Positions 9,474 through 18,280 of a DNA stretch of 64,000 nucleotides are shown here, one piece after another. Under the pieces are notes generated by a model that ran no database searches, had not been told where the DNA came from, and saw only the letters and a list, made by a program, of their open reading frames with translations. The stretch spans positions 206,851 through 270,850 of the forward strand of contig CABIZD010000002.1 of assembly GCA_902363125.1 (NCBI GenBank). Reading direction: 5' to 3'. How positions within the stretch are numbered: position 1 is the first letter of the stretch; every line of letters begins with the position of its first letter. This stretch comes from Coriobacteriaceae bacterium (GTDB taxonomy: Bacteria > Actinomycetota > Coriobacteriia > Coriobacteriales > Coriobacteriaceae). Made by a program: the position numbers and the translations under genes.

Positions 9474-10442
9474 CTACAGCGCTTCTTGCCATGGATATTC
9501 CTTTTCAAACATGCGATCAACTTCGAGCTGAATTCGCTCATCGTCGATTGCCGCCAAAGATAGCGCAAGCGAAATGTTGTCGACACGGGAGGAGTCGGCA
9601 AACACGGGTGCATAGCGCCACACTTGAATCATCGCCGTTTCGTTATCCGGCAACTCCCCGTCTGCGACTTCGAGGTCGCTCAGTTGACGCCATGTACTTC
9701 TTAAGACGGCCTTTTGTTCCATGCCCGGTGCAGCGAGCATCGAACGCGCAGCGAGCGCCGTCTCCCCGGCGTCAACAAGATAGTCGATCTGCGGTGTCTT
9801 CCTTGCAAAAAAGATCTTCGAGACAGGCGAGGAGAGCTCTGCCATGTGTTCACTGAGCAGAAGATCAACGGCAACAGGGAACACAACGACACGTCGCTCG
9901 CGACGCTCGCGTCTCGCGAGCCCCCTGTCAACAAGCTCGGTTATGGCCTCACTCGCGCGGCTTGCCGAAATCCCAAGCGCACGACAAAGGTCATAGGGAC
10001 GATATGGCTCCTGGGCTGCCCCCCAGATTGCGGCAGCCTGTGCGTTGGGTGACATCTTGGTCGCGTGATTGCGAAACCGGGCACCGCCCCTCTCCGTGCA
10101 AGCTGTGCCCATAAATGGAAGAAAAGCCTGTCTGCCGGGGCAAACAAACGGAATCCCTTGTGCGACCAATGCTTTGCGCTGACGTGCGTCGGCATCAGGA
10201 AACGAAACGACAACAGGAATCTCCGCACGCAAGGCTAGCTGACTATAGACTCTCTTAGCCTCGGGAAGCCCGACGCCAGTAGGCAAACTTGCAAGCAAAA
10301 ACGAAAAACCGTTTGCGTCAACAGCGCGAACCTCAATCGCCCGCAGATGCAGCGGCAAGCGTGCGAATCCAGGCCAAGTTTTGGCCTTGGCGGAGAGGCC
10401 TAGTGCTTCTTGTAAGTAGATTAGCGCTTCGTTCATTTCCAT
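9474..10442 (-). CDS. Unclassified protein with winged-helix domain, between pilin and sortase genes
   Basis: A protein of about 322 residues. The first ~130 residues end in GIPFVCPGRQAFLPFMG. This layout is found in Firmicute and actinobacterial proteins annotated loosely as MarR-like, where a nuclease-like or degenerate N-domain precedes a winged helix. The middle section PYRPYDLCRALGISASRASE followed by ITELVDRGLARRERR is a clear helix-turn-helix plus wing. No ribosome binding site stands out; the ATG at 10442 or 10436 is chosen because the protein core starts there. It sits on the pilus strand between the major pilin and the sortase, behind a strong terminator, so it probably has its own promoter. 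A role as pilus regulator is only a guess. Confidence 0.75.
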   Translation of the reverse strand: MEMNEALIYLQEALGLSAKAKTWPGFARLPLHLRAIEVRAVDANGFSFLLASLPTGVGLPEAKRVYSQLALRAEIPVVVSFPDADARQRKALVAQGIPFVCPGRQAFLPFMGTACTERGGARFRNHATKMSPNAQAAAIWGAAQEPYRPYDLCRALGISASRASEAITELVDRGLARRERRERRVVVFPVAVDLLLSEHMAELSSPVSKIFFARKTPQIDYLVDAGETALAARSMLAAPGMEQKAVLRSTWRQLSDLEVADGELPDNETAMIQVWRYAPVFADSSRVDNISLALSLAAIDDERIQLEVDRMFEKEYPWQEAL

Positions 10443-10567
10443 TGTTTTCGTTCGATTCCAGTTGATATTGGAATTATACATAATTTTCGGAATTAAAGAG
10501 ATTCTGTTCGTGACTAAGCCCATATTTGAGTTTTCAAAATGTCCCGGATCGGCGGGGCGATTCGGGA

Positions 10568-10671
10568 TACAATATCAATAGAAAACGACGCACCCCGCGT
10601 AAATGTTTGGGAGCGCGGGCGGCCTAGTTTTCTGGTTTTGTTAAATGCCCGGGATCCGACCCCCGGGCATT
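10568..10671 (+). ncRNA. Candidate short transcript ending in a strong hairpin
   Basis: On the plus strand a TACAAT box (10568-10573) is followed by a CCCGCG/CGCGGG pair and then a 10-bp perfect stem AATGCCCGGG (10644-10653) / CCCGGGCATT (10662-10671) and TCTTATTT. No open reading frame of note lies between. It could be a small RNA, or simply the leader of the oppositely oriented 9474 gene. The -35 region is poor. Confidence 0.3.
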
Positions 10672-10813
10672 CTTATTTGCGCTTTCGGCGCAAATGCCTT
10701 CTACCGTCCGCACCGCGCGTGCGCCTACGGACCTTAAACCGAACCTCATACGAGTCAAGAAACGCGATGACGAACGCGCCCGCATCGGACGATGGAGGCT
10801 GGCTGCGTTATCC

Positions 10814-10852
10814 AAAAAAAACGGGGCAAACTCCAGTGCGGAGTCTGCCCCG
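10814..10852 (-). terminator. Rho-independent terminator of the pilus operon
   Basis: Reading the minus strand, a stem CGGGGCAGACTCC / GGAGTTTGCCCCG with a short loop is followed at once by eight T (the A8 run at 10814-10821). It lies 100 bp past the stop codon of the major pilin and separates the pilins from the 9474 gene. Confidence 0.9.
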
Positions 10853-10952
10853 AAAAGAGAATGGCAAAGCAAGAACGTCGATGGACGAGAAAAGTGTCCG
10901 CAAGTCTCATGGCCATCACATCCCACCTGCCAAAGGGATGGGTGAGTGAGCG

Positions 10953-12689
10953 TTACTCCTGCTCGGACTCCTCAGCCTGCTTACGGCTGCGGATGAGGTG
11001 CGCCACGCCGATGCACAGCACCGCGCCACCAGCGATCCAAGTGAAGGTCACACCGTTAAGGCCGGTCAGCGGGAGGTTAGAGCCCTTCTTGTTCTTGACG
11101 GTGAGGGTGACGGTGCCGCCGACGACTTTCGGGGTGACCAAAGTGGAACCGTCCTTCCCTGCGGTCACTTTCAACGTATTCGGATCAGTGTTCCCAGCGA
11201 GCGTCGTGCCCTCGAGTTCACCAAGGCCCTCGGCGGTAATGGTGAAGGTAAAGTCATCCAACGTGTTGTAGCCAGGGTTACTGTCCTCAACCTCGTGCAC
11301 CGTGTAGGTACCGGCGTCGAGTCCGGTTACGCTGATTTCACCACTCTCATCAGTCTTAAACCGATGTTCATCATTGCCAAGCGAACCGTTCTCCTGAACA
11401 TACTGCACGCCCACTTTGCCAGCCTCAAGCTCGTCAGCGCCCGTGGCCTTGATGGTAAACTCGACATCCTTGAGCTTGGTGTTGTCTTCCGAATCTTCCT
11501 TGACGAGCTTAAGCGCATAGGTGTAATCACGAACGGTATCGAGCACGGACTCACCCTTGCCATCGCTCATGGGGTTATTGGAGTAGATGAGCTTGACGCT
11601 GTTGGGATTGCCCTCGCCGCCAACAGTAACCTTATCGACCTTCTTGTGGTCGAGCTTGGCAGTATAAGTGACGACGACATTAGAGCGGCCGTCGAGCGTC
11701 GCGCCGACCACGTTCGCAGCAGTTTTGAGGTCGGCAAACTTTACGGTCAACGTGTTAGTTGTATTATCAATCGAAGCATCGTAACCAGTCTTGTCGCCCT
11801 CAGTCGAGTTACGAGAAAGGGTCTTATCGCCGATTTTAACTTCAATGGTGCCCGCGTCTGCCGTAAGGCCGGCAGAGAGCTCGTCGTTAAACTCATAATA
11901 GTAGGTGTCGAACGTGGCGATGTTGCCGGCAACGGTGCCCGTCAGCTGGTAATGGACGTCCTGATCCATCTGGGAATCTGCCTTGTCTTTCCAATCGCTA
12001 CCGGGCTTGTCGTCTTTGACCTTCTTCTCGACCGTAGGAATACCGGTCTTCTCGGTAACCTCAACAGCATTGCCGCCCACGACAGCGAAGATCGGCGAAG
12101 TGCCAGTCTGCTTTTTGCCGGAATAGCTATCCGCAGTGCCGATAGAGTCAACGTCCGTCAGGAAGAGATAGTAGCCAGAGTTATCAAATGATACTGAGAT
12201 GTCCGCGGCGAAAGCAGCGGTAGAAGCTCCCCTTGGCGTGACAGGAGTAGTGTCCTTGACCAAGCTAGCAATCGTATCGAGCAAATCACCATTGTTCACA
12301 ACCTGAGAAGCATTCTGGAGATATGTGGCCATCCAGTCGGCGACGTCCTGTGCAGAGGGAGTCCCGGGAAGCTCGCCGCCTTTCTCGTCATTCCTTATGG
12401 CGGTAATGATGCCATTCCTAGCAGTGTCAGATAGTCCGTCGGCCCAATCGACGTTGGACGCGACCTTCTTCCCGTCCTTGTCCACGACATCGGCCTTAAA
12501 GATCTGGTATGCCTTGTACTTCACATCGCCGTTCTCAGTGTTCTTATTGATGGTGATGCTATTGGTCGTGGCAGCCGTCGCATCATCAGCAAACGCCATG
12601 GTCACCGGGGCCATGACGCCGCCGAAGCTCAGCGCTGCTGTGAGGCCGGCGGTTACTGCCAGGCGTGCGATGTTCTTGCTCATGCTCAT
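10953..12689 (-). CDS. Major pilin backbone protein, LPLTG-anchored
   Basis: A secreted 578-residue pilin starting MSMSKNIARL, with a signal peptide cut near AFADDA. The ATG at 12689 is preceded by GGAGG at the right distance. The N-domain (KYKAYQIFKADVV) is shared with the gene just upstream (12798-14465), so the two are paralogues. A Lys-rich segment PTVEKKVKDD before the second domain is a candidate linking lysine site. A Cna-B-type domain near the C-terminus has the E-box-like YTVHEVEDSNPGY, which usually forms an internal Lys-Asn isopeptide bond. The sorting signal is LPLTG, a hydrophobic stretch, and a RSRKQ tail. Its length and last place before the terminator fit the FimA/SpaA-type shaft subunit. 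Confidence 0.9.
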   Translation of the reverse strand: MSMSKNIARLAVTAGLTAALSFGGVMAPVTMAFADDATAATTNSITINKNTENGDVKYKAYQIFKADVVDKDGKKVASNVDWADGLSDTARNGIITAIRNDEKGGELPGTPSAQDVADWMATYLQNASQVVNNGDLLDTIASLVKDTTPVTPRGASTAAFAADISVSFDNSGYYLFLTDVDSIGTADSYSGKKQTGTSPIFAVVGGNAVEVTEKTGIPTVEKKVKDDKPGSDWKDKADSQMDQDVHYQLTGTVAGNIATFDTYYYEFNDELSAGLTADAGTIEVKIGDKTLSRNSTEGDKTGYDASIDNTTNTLTVKFADLKTAANVVGATLDGRSNVVVTYTAKLDHKKVDKVTVGGEGNPNSVKLIYSNNPMSDGKGESVLDTVRDYTYALKLVKEDSEDNTKLKDVEFTIKATGADELEAGKVGVQYVQENGSLGNDEHRFKTDESGEISVTGLDAGTYTVHEVEDSNPGYNTLDDFTFTITAEGLGELEGTTLAGNTDPNTLKVTAGKDGSTLVTPKVVGGTVTLTVKNKKGSNLPLTGLNGVTFTWIAGGAVLCIGVAHLIRSRKQAEESEQE

Positions 12690-12772
12690 CTTCTTTTCCT
12701 CCGTTTTCCGTTTGGTTCTCATTCGATCGATCATCATCTGTCTGTGTCTTAGCATCTACTTCGCTACGTCTC

Positions 12773-12791
12773 GCCCCGCTCTCTGTGGGGC
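12773..12791 (-). promoter_or_regulatory. Small hairpin between minor and major pilin genes
   Basis: GCCCC (12773-12777) pairs with GGGGC (12787-12791) a few bases past the minor pilin stop codon. It could protect the upstream mRNA end or partly stop transcription, setting the ratio of minor to major pilin. It lacks a U-tract. Confidence 0.4.
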
Positions 12792-12797
12792 TGACAG

Positions 12798-14465
12798 CTA
12801 TTCTTTATGGCTGCCACCTCCCCGCTTGACCAGGAGCGCGACCACGATGAGCGCGGCTCCGGCGACCGCTGCGGCGGCCGCGGCGTACATTGCCATATCG
12901 CCAGTCGAGGGCATAAAGCCTCCGGTGGTAATGCTAGGGGGTGTGCCGGTGGGCGTGTTGATGAGCGACGCCTCCAGGCTGCCCGTCGACCCGTCCGCGC
13001 TGTCGGCGCGCAGGGGCGACTCGGCCGTGATGGTGAGCTTGGGCTTGGCGGCGGCCACCTGGTCGACGTCCAGGCCCTCGGCCTTGACCGTCACGGAGCG
13101 CGTGCCCTCAAAGGCGGTGTAGCCCCTGGGCGCCTTGAGCTCGCGGACCTCCAGCTTGCCCGAGTCCACGCCCGAGACGGTCACGCGGCCGTCCTCGCCC
13201 GTGGTGGCGGTGGCCTTGCCCTCCGCATCCCACGTGCCGTCGGCCGCTAGCGTGCGGTCGCGATCGTCAGCGATGCTCAGGACCGCCCCGGCAAGCGGCT
13301 TGTCGCCGTCACTGCCGCGCTTGGTGAGCGCGAGATCCCAGGTGTAGGCGCACGCATCGTCGCTCGGCGTGTGGTTGAAGCCGGCGTCGCCGGACTGGTC
13401 GGCAAAGGGAGAGCGCGGGTAGCGCAGGTAGACCTCGTTGGAGTTGCCCTTCGCGATGCCGTGGCTGCATGCGCCGTTGAGCGGCGCATCGTACACGGCG
13501 ACCACGCGGGCGCCCGCGGTGAAAGCGTCGGCCCCGCCGAGCGCGGCGATAAGGTCGCCGGTGCGCACGGTGAAGGTCCCGTCCGCCGCTACCTTGGTGG
13601 CGCACTGGGCCGTGATATCGGTCCAACCCTTCGCGGGCTCGGTGCCGGCGCGGCCGTCCTTGCCGGTCTGGACCGCGTCAAAGCCGCCGTCCGCGCCCGC
13701 CGCCACGTACACGCGCATGCTCGCGGCCACCTTGGAGGGGTCGAGCCCCGCGCTCATGCTGTCGGCGAATTGCACCGTATAGGTGTCGTAGGCAGTGAGC
13801 CCCGCCGGGACCGTGGCCGAGAGGCGCCAGTACAGGTCGTCGGCGACCGTGGCGTCGGCGGCCTTCTGCCAGGCGGCGGTGCTGTCCTCCAGCACGTGCT
13901 TTTGGACCTTGGGGGTCGCGGCCTTGGGCTTGACGGTGACGGCGCTGCCGCCCACCAGGGCCATGATCGGCGCGGTGCCGGCCTCGCCCTGGGCGATGGC
14001 GTCGTCGTCGGCGACGATGAGCCAGTAGCCGCAGGGCAGCTCGGCCGCCGTGCCCGCGTTAAGGGCCACGGGCTCGGCGCCAGAGCTCTGGAGGGAACGA
14101 GCGAGCTGTGCGCTCAGCGCGCTCGTAAGGTGGGAATCGGTGTTGAGCCACTCGGCAGCTTCCTGCGCGGTGGTCTGGGAATTGGGCATGCCGGCGCTGT
14201 GCAGCACAGGCAGCGCGGCGTCGCGCACGGCATCGCTTGCCCAGGCGAGGTCGGTGGCGATCTTGGCGTCGCTGTCGCCGTCGACGACGTTGGCGCTAAA
14301 GATCTGATAGGCATCGTAGCTGCGCGCCACGGTGCCGCTCACCGTGATGGAACCGGTCGAGGTCGGCGCGGCCTGCGCGGATGCGGGGAACACAACCGCG
14401 CAGGTGCCAATCAGGAGGGCAAGCAGCGCAAACAAGATCGGGAAGGAGCAAACTTTCTTATTCAC
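12798..14465 (-). CDS. Minor pilin, LPxTG-like (MPSTG) anchored
   Basis: A 555-residue secreted protein. I chose the GTG at 14465 (reading VNKKVCSF), because GGGAGGCGAGC precedes it and the signal peptide then has normal length, ending near ASAQAA. Longer ATG readings lie inside the upstream gene. It overlaps the tip gene by 8 bases. The N-domain (YDAYQIFSANVVDGD) matches the major pilin. An E-box LEVRELKAPRGYTAFEG marks a Cna-B domain. The sorting signal is MPSTGD, a variant of LPxTG, followed by an Ala/Val-rich helix and KRGGG. It is more GC-rich than the major pilin. Likely a basal or side subunit of the same fibre. Confidence 0.88.
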   Translation of the reverse strand: MNKKVCSFPILFALLALLIGTCAVVFPASAQAAPTSTGSITVSGTVARSYDAYQIFSANVVDGDSDAKIATDLAWASDAVRDAALPVLHSAGMPNSQTTAQEAAEWLNTDSHLTSALSAQLARSLQSSGAEPVALNAGTAAELPCGYWLIVADDDAIAQGEAGTAPIMALVGGSAVTVKPKAATPKVQKHVLEDSTAAWQKAADATVADDLYWRLSATVPAGLTAYDTYTVQFADSMSAGLDPSKVAASMRVYVAAGADGGFDAVQTGKDGRAGTEPAKGWTDITAQCATKVAADGTFTVRTGDLIAALGGADAFTAGARVVAVYDAPLNGACSHGIAKGNSNEVYLRYPRSPFADQSGDAGFNHTPSDDACAYTWDLALTKRGSDGDKPLAGAVLSIADDRDRTLAADGTWDAEGKATATTGEDGRVTVSGVDSGKLEVRELKAPRGYTAFEGTRSVTVKAEGLDVDQVAAAKPKLTITAESPLRADSADGSTGSLEASLINTPTGTPPSITTGGFMPSTGDMAMYAAAAAAVAGAALIVVALLVKRGGGSHKE

Positions 14466-17400
14466 GACGCTCGCCTCCCTTCGCATTCGCCTTGCGACGA
14501 ATGTGCATCCAGGCCGCAGCAGCGCAAAGCACCGCCGCGCCGGCAAGGTACGTCAGAGTGACGCCCGACATACCAGAAAGGGGCAATGTGGTTGAGTAGG
14601 TGTTGGTGAAGGTGGGGGTGGAGGTTGGACTCGTGCTCTCATGACCGCTGGCGTCGACCTCGTAGTAGACCGGCGTGCATTTCAGCGTGCCGTCACCGTT
14701 GTCCGTTGCCGTCACCACGACCTTGAAAGTCTTGGTGTCGTTCTTGTAGCCTTCGTGTTTGGTGCCATAGGCCTCGTTGGCGTCGCATTCACGGATGTAG
14801 TAGGTGAACGTTGCTTTGCCACCGGTAAGATCTTTAACCCCGAGGGGGCCGATTACCTGATTAGCAAACGTCACCGTCGCCTCGCTGCCCGTCCCCTTTT
14901 TAGTAAATTTGGTATCGAGCGGCTGCTCATTGCCGTTGGAATCCTTGGTATACAGCTCGAACTTGAACTCCTTCATCTCGCCGCCATCGACCTTCTTGGT
15001 CACCTGAGGTGTCCAGGTGCCTGAGGCCTGATAGGGAGCAAGTTCGTTTGTAAACGCAGGGTTGGAGCTGTTACCGATTTTTACGGTCGAGACGGTGCTA
15101 TCGACCGAATCCTCAGTCCATTCATAGCAGTCATAGTCAGTGAAGGACGCCTCGTCGCCCCTTTTTACGGATACTGTGGAAGCGCTCTTATCAACTCCAT
15201 AACGATTAATATCGATCCCCAAGAGGTTGGTCGTACGAACTGGTTCCGTACCAACCTTTATATGTATTTTGTAAATAGCCTTATCAAACGTTGTTCCCTT
15301 TTCCTCGATAGGAACTTCAACAAGGTAGAGGTCGTAATTGCCCGACTGGTAGTTCGCAGCCGTATCAATGACGATCTCTCCACTTTCATTAACAGTAACC
15401 TCGGACGTCGCCTCGCATCCGTTTGCGTTAAGTGAGCCATCCGTATTCCAATACGGCTCCCCAGCTGAATCGGCGGCTTTACCCAACAGCTTGAACTTAT
15501 AGCCGTGGCCCGCGAGGCCTTGCGGTTGGCCGTCCTTCATGAGGACCTTGTTAGCCTTGACTTTGATTGCAGGATACACGTTCAGAGCCTTGACCTCGCC
15601 AACGACAAGATCGCCGTTGGTCATGATGCCGCCGCCATGGGTATAGGAGTAGTTGCCACTGATGATGGTCGTAGCCTCTCCCTTCGCAGCACTTATAGCC
15701 TTTTCGGAGGGATGAGCCTCAAGACCAAACATGTACTTGGCCTCGGCACCGCCATTAGGATCGATGGTAATCTTCTGGCGATCACAGGTACCCTTCCAGC
15801 CAGCAGAGCCACCGCCGAGCATCTTGCCGAGAACGACTGCGACCGTCTTAGTGCTATCGTCCTTGCGCACGAGGAAGAAATCCTTGTGGCCGGCTTCTTT
15901 GAAGTCTTCGGTAATGTAGTCAGTATTGCTGTCCTCGTTCTTGCCATTACCACCGGCAGACATGTGATTACTTAAACCATTATCCGTATTGTTGTAGATT
16001 GCGGCACCATTTGAGTGCGAAACAATTGTCTCGCCCGTAGGGCAGGCACCGATGCCACCACCCCAGCCGCCGGCCTCATTATCAGTAATCAGCGTCCTTA
16101 CGATGTTGAGCTTGCCGTCCTTTTGGACAAAGACGCCACCGCCGCCCCAATCGCCGCCACGGCTCTCACCCGTCATGGTCTTGTTGTTGGTGATGTAAAT
16201 CTTGTTGGACGTGCCCGGCTTAGTCCCAATATCGCCGGTAGTACCGGTGGAAATACGGAGACCACCGCCCTCAGCGTTTTCAGATTTGTTGCCGGCAATC
16301 GTGCCATCTGTCATGGTAAACGTAATCGCCTGGTTCCAGAAACCAGCGTAGATTCCGCCACCGGCCTCTTTGGAGTAATTGGCAGTAACGGATCCACCCG
16401 TCATGGTTAACGTCCCTCCGTGCGTGCATGCAATTCCGCCGCCGCCAAGCAGACCGAAGTTGTAAAGATTGGAATCAGCAATCCAAGCGTCAACTCGATT
16501 GTTGGTAATATTGGCAGATCCGCCGATGGTGACGTTCGCGCCCTTGGTATAAACACCGCCACCGTATCCGCTGTCTCCGGTGTCACCGCCGCAGCTGCTG
16601 CCGCTGATGCCCTTAGCGTACGTAGCATTACCCGAGATGACACCGCCGGAGAGATCCAACGTGACACCGCTGTCGGCAAAAATGCCACCACCGGAAGCAG
16701 CCTTATTCGCTGCAATCACGCCGCCAGTCATATTGAGTGAACCCTTTGCCATGCACAGGCCACCGCCCCAGCCGCCGCCGTTGCCGTTGGTGACGTAACC
16801 GCCCGCAATTTTGACCGTACCCTCGGAATAAATCACATGACCGTTGTTGCCCAGATTGGCAGCCGTGGTAATCATGCCACCCTTGAGATAGAGCGTGCTG
16901 TCCGCTTTGACCTCGACCACTTGCTTTACGGAACCGCTTTCTGATGCCGCATCGATAGCGCCAAAGCCCGTAACGACATGCTCGTACGTAGTCTCGGTGG
17001 TGCCAAGTCCATTTGTATTGGGCGTGCTCTTAGTCTCATAGTAAGTAAGACTCTTAGGAGTGCCTTTATTAGAGCCGCTTCCCTGTTCCCACTCCATACT
17101 CGCAGGCTGACCCGCCGGCGTATTGGCCGTATCGACCGGTCTTGGTACGTCATTTGTTTTTTTGCTTAAATCCTCGATAGTGAGTGTGGCTCCGTTTTCG
17201 ACCAGAAAGAAGGAGTCTAAGCCGCCAGAACGGTTACAGAGCATGTTGCCGTTAAGATCGATGGTGGTGTTTTTGCTGATAGTGATCTGCTTATCCGAAT
17301 AGGCATAATCCGTCAGTCGGAACTTGCCGCCATTGGTAAATTTCCCAGCAACATCGCCGCTTACCTCGGTATAGTCATCGGCACTGACGGTGGCGGGAGC

Positions 17401-17775
17401 GTTTTCATCGTTATTTTCATCATCCGCAGGCTGTGCGTCGGAAGGCTGCGTGTCACCCTCGACCTTCGTGTCGTCGGACGGCAAGCCTGCGGCAGCGGCG
17501 TCTTCGCTCGCGCCACCCTCGACATCATCGCTATTCTGGTTTTCGGTATCCCCGTTGTTGGTGTTGTCTACATCAGTAGACTCACTTGAGGAACCCCCCC
17601 CCATCACAGTTTTCTCGGTAGAATCTGTCTGGGCGTCGTTGGCAATGGCCTGCGAGATCGGGGGCATGACGAGCGACAGTACCAGGCTCAACACGGAGGC
17701 TCCGCACAAAACGCCTGCCAGTACACGGCGCGTCGCTTTATTACTCTGCTTAGATTTGTCCGAATTCGCTTTCAT
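14458..17775 (-). CDS. Large pilus-tip/surface adhesin with beta-helix repeats, LPLSG-anchored
   Basis: A 1105-residue surface protein, first gene of the pilus operon. The signal peptide (first ~45 residues) ends near SQAIAN. An acidic low-complexity linker follows, then a right-handed beta-helix region (about 250-650) made of repeated GGGI/GGGV, LTMTGGSV and ITNN units like those in polymorphic outer-surface adhesins. Two pilin isopeptide-linkage (FctA/Spy0128-like) domains follow, one opening with VTKKVDGGEMKEFKFEL. The sorting signal is LPLSG plus hydrophobic stretch and RRKANAKGGERRE. The start ATG is preceded by GGGGAGGAGA. A run of nine G in codons shortly after the signal peptide (17594-17602) could cause phase variation. 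Confidence 0.9.
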   Translation of the reverse strand: MKANSDKSKQSNKATRRVLAGVLCGASVLSLVLSLVMPPISQAIANDAQTDSTEKTVMGGGSSSESTDVDNTNNGDTENQNSDDVEGGASEDAAAAGLPSDDTKVEGDTQPSDAQPADDENNDENAPATVSADDYTEVSGDVAGKFTNGGKFRLTDYAYSDKQITISKNTTIDLNGNMLCNRSGGLDSFFLVENGATLTIEDLSKKTNDVPRPVDTANTPAGQPASMEWEQGSGSNKGTPKSLTYYETKSTPNTNGLGTTETTYEHVVTGFGAIDAASESGSVKQVVEVKADSTLYLKGGMITTAANLGNNGHVIYSEGTVKIAGGYVTNGNGGGWGGGLCMAKGSLNMTGGVIAANKAASGGGIFADSGVTLDLSGGVISGNATYAKGISGSSCGGDTGDSGYGGGVYTKGANVTIGGSANITNNRVDAWIADSNLYNFGLLGGGGIACTHGGTLTMTGGSVTANYSKEAGGGIYAGFWNQAITFTMTDGTIAGNKSENAEGGGLRISTGTTGDIGTKPGTSNKIYITNNKTMTGESRGGDWGGGGVFVQKDGKLNIVRTLITDNEAGGWGGGIGACPTGETIVSHSNGAAIYNNTDNGLSNHMSAGGNGKNEDSNTDYITEDFKEAGHKDFFLVRKDDSTKTVAVVLGKMLGGGSAGWKGTCDRQKITIDPNGGAEAKYMFGLEAHPSEKAISAAKGEATTIISGNYSYTHGGGIMTNGDLVVGEVKALNVYPAIKVKANKVLMKDGQPQGLAGHGYKFKLLGKAADSAGEPYWNTDGSLNANGCEATSEVTVNESGEIVIDTAANYQSGNYDLYLVEVPIEEKGTTFDKAIYKIHIKVGTEPVRTTNLLGIDINRYGVDKSASTVSVKRGDEASFTDYDCYEWTEDSVDSTVSTVKIGNSSNPAFTNELAPYQASGTWTPQVTKKVDGGEMKEFKFELYTKDSNGNEQPLDTKFTKKGTGSEATVTFANQVIGPLGVKDLTGGKATFTYYIRECDANEAYGTKHEGYKNDTKTFKVVVTATDNGDGTLKCTPVYYEVDASGHESTSPTSTPTFTNTYSTTLPLSGMSGVTLTYLAGAAVLCAAAAWMHIRRKANAKGGERRE
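17594..17602 (-). repeat. G9 homopolymer tract inside the tip adhesin gene
   Basis: Nine consecutive C on the plus strand (G9 on the coding strand) cover the codons for Met-Gly-Gly-Gly about 60 residues from the start. Gain or loss of one base would shift the frame and truncate the protein. Confidence 0.95.
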
Positions 17776-17864
17776 CGATGTCTCCTCCCCAAGAGACCGC
17801 GATCTTGCTCTTTCACCATCAAACGTATCTGCGCAATCTGTAATTGCGCTCGTTTAGTAATGCA

Positions 17865-17894
17865 ATTATAACGATTGTTTAAACATCTGAGCAA
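17865..17894 (-). promoter_or_regulatory. Sigma70-type promoter of the pilus operon
   Basis: On the minus strand TTGCTC (17889-17894) and a perfect TATAAT (17865-17870) are 18 bp apart, in an AT-rich gap. Transcription would start near 17857, giving a leader of about 80 bases before the tip adhesin ATG. Confidence 0.65.
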
Positions 17895-18057
17895 ATAAAA
17901 CCGATAGTTTTGTAGTGAGTTCTCAATTCTCTTGACAATTGTTCGGATTTACCTTCGTTTATTCGCTATCTATTTTTTGTTTCTGCTGGTAATTTAGTTG
18001 CCTATTATTTTTTAATGGCATTAGTTGTATTTGCACAACATTTTGCTCAAGAGCGAA

Positions 18058-18111
18058 CATCCTGTGAACGGTCGAAAATCGACCGTGAGCGGTAGATCAT
18101 TAACCAGGATG
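18058..18111. other. Nested inverted repeats in the gap upstream of the pilus promoter
   Basis: Outer arms CATCCTG (18058-18064) and CAGGATG (18105-18111) enclose a perfect 8-bp stem ACGGTCGA / TCGACCGT with an AAA loop (18068-18086). The ~500-bp gap 17776-18280 otherwise holds the pilus promoter and one 33-bp hairpin repeat. This could be an operator region or a small structured RNA. Confidence 0.4.
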
Positions 18112-18234
18112 AATATCCTACCAAATTGATGAGAATATCTTAAACCCATCGGTGGTTAGAAGCATGATGTTCAGACAACAATATTTGATTTTTCGCGCAG
18201 ATTTTAGGCATCAATTCGCCCAAATCGCCTGAGG

Positions 18235-18267
18235 CCGCCACAAAGGTGCCTATTCCCTTTGTGGTGG
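18235..18267. repeat. 33-bp hairpin repeat, copy A
   Basis: CCGCCACAAAGG and CCTTTGTGGTGG arms around a 9-nt loop, with one mismatch. Same element as at 19197, 20767 and 38486. It lies 13 bp past the stop codon of the HAD gene and may act as its terminator. Confidence 0.85.
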
Positions 18268-18280
18268 CTCTCCCCCGGCG

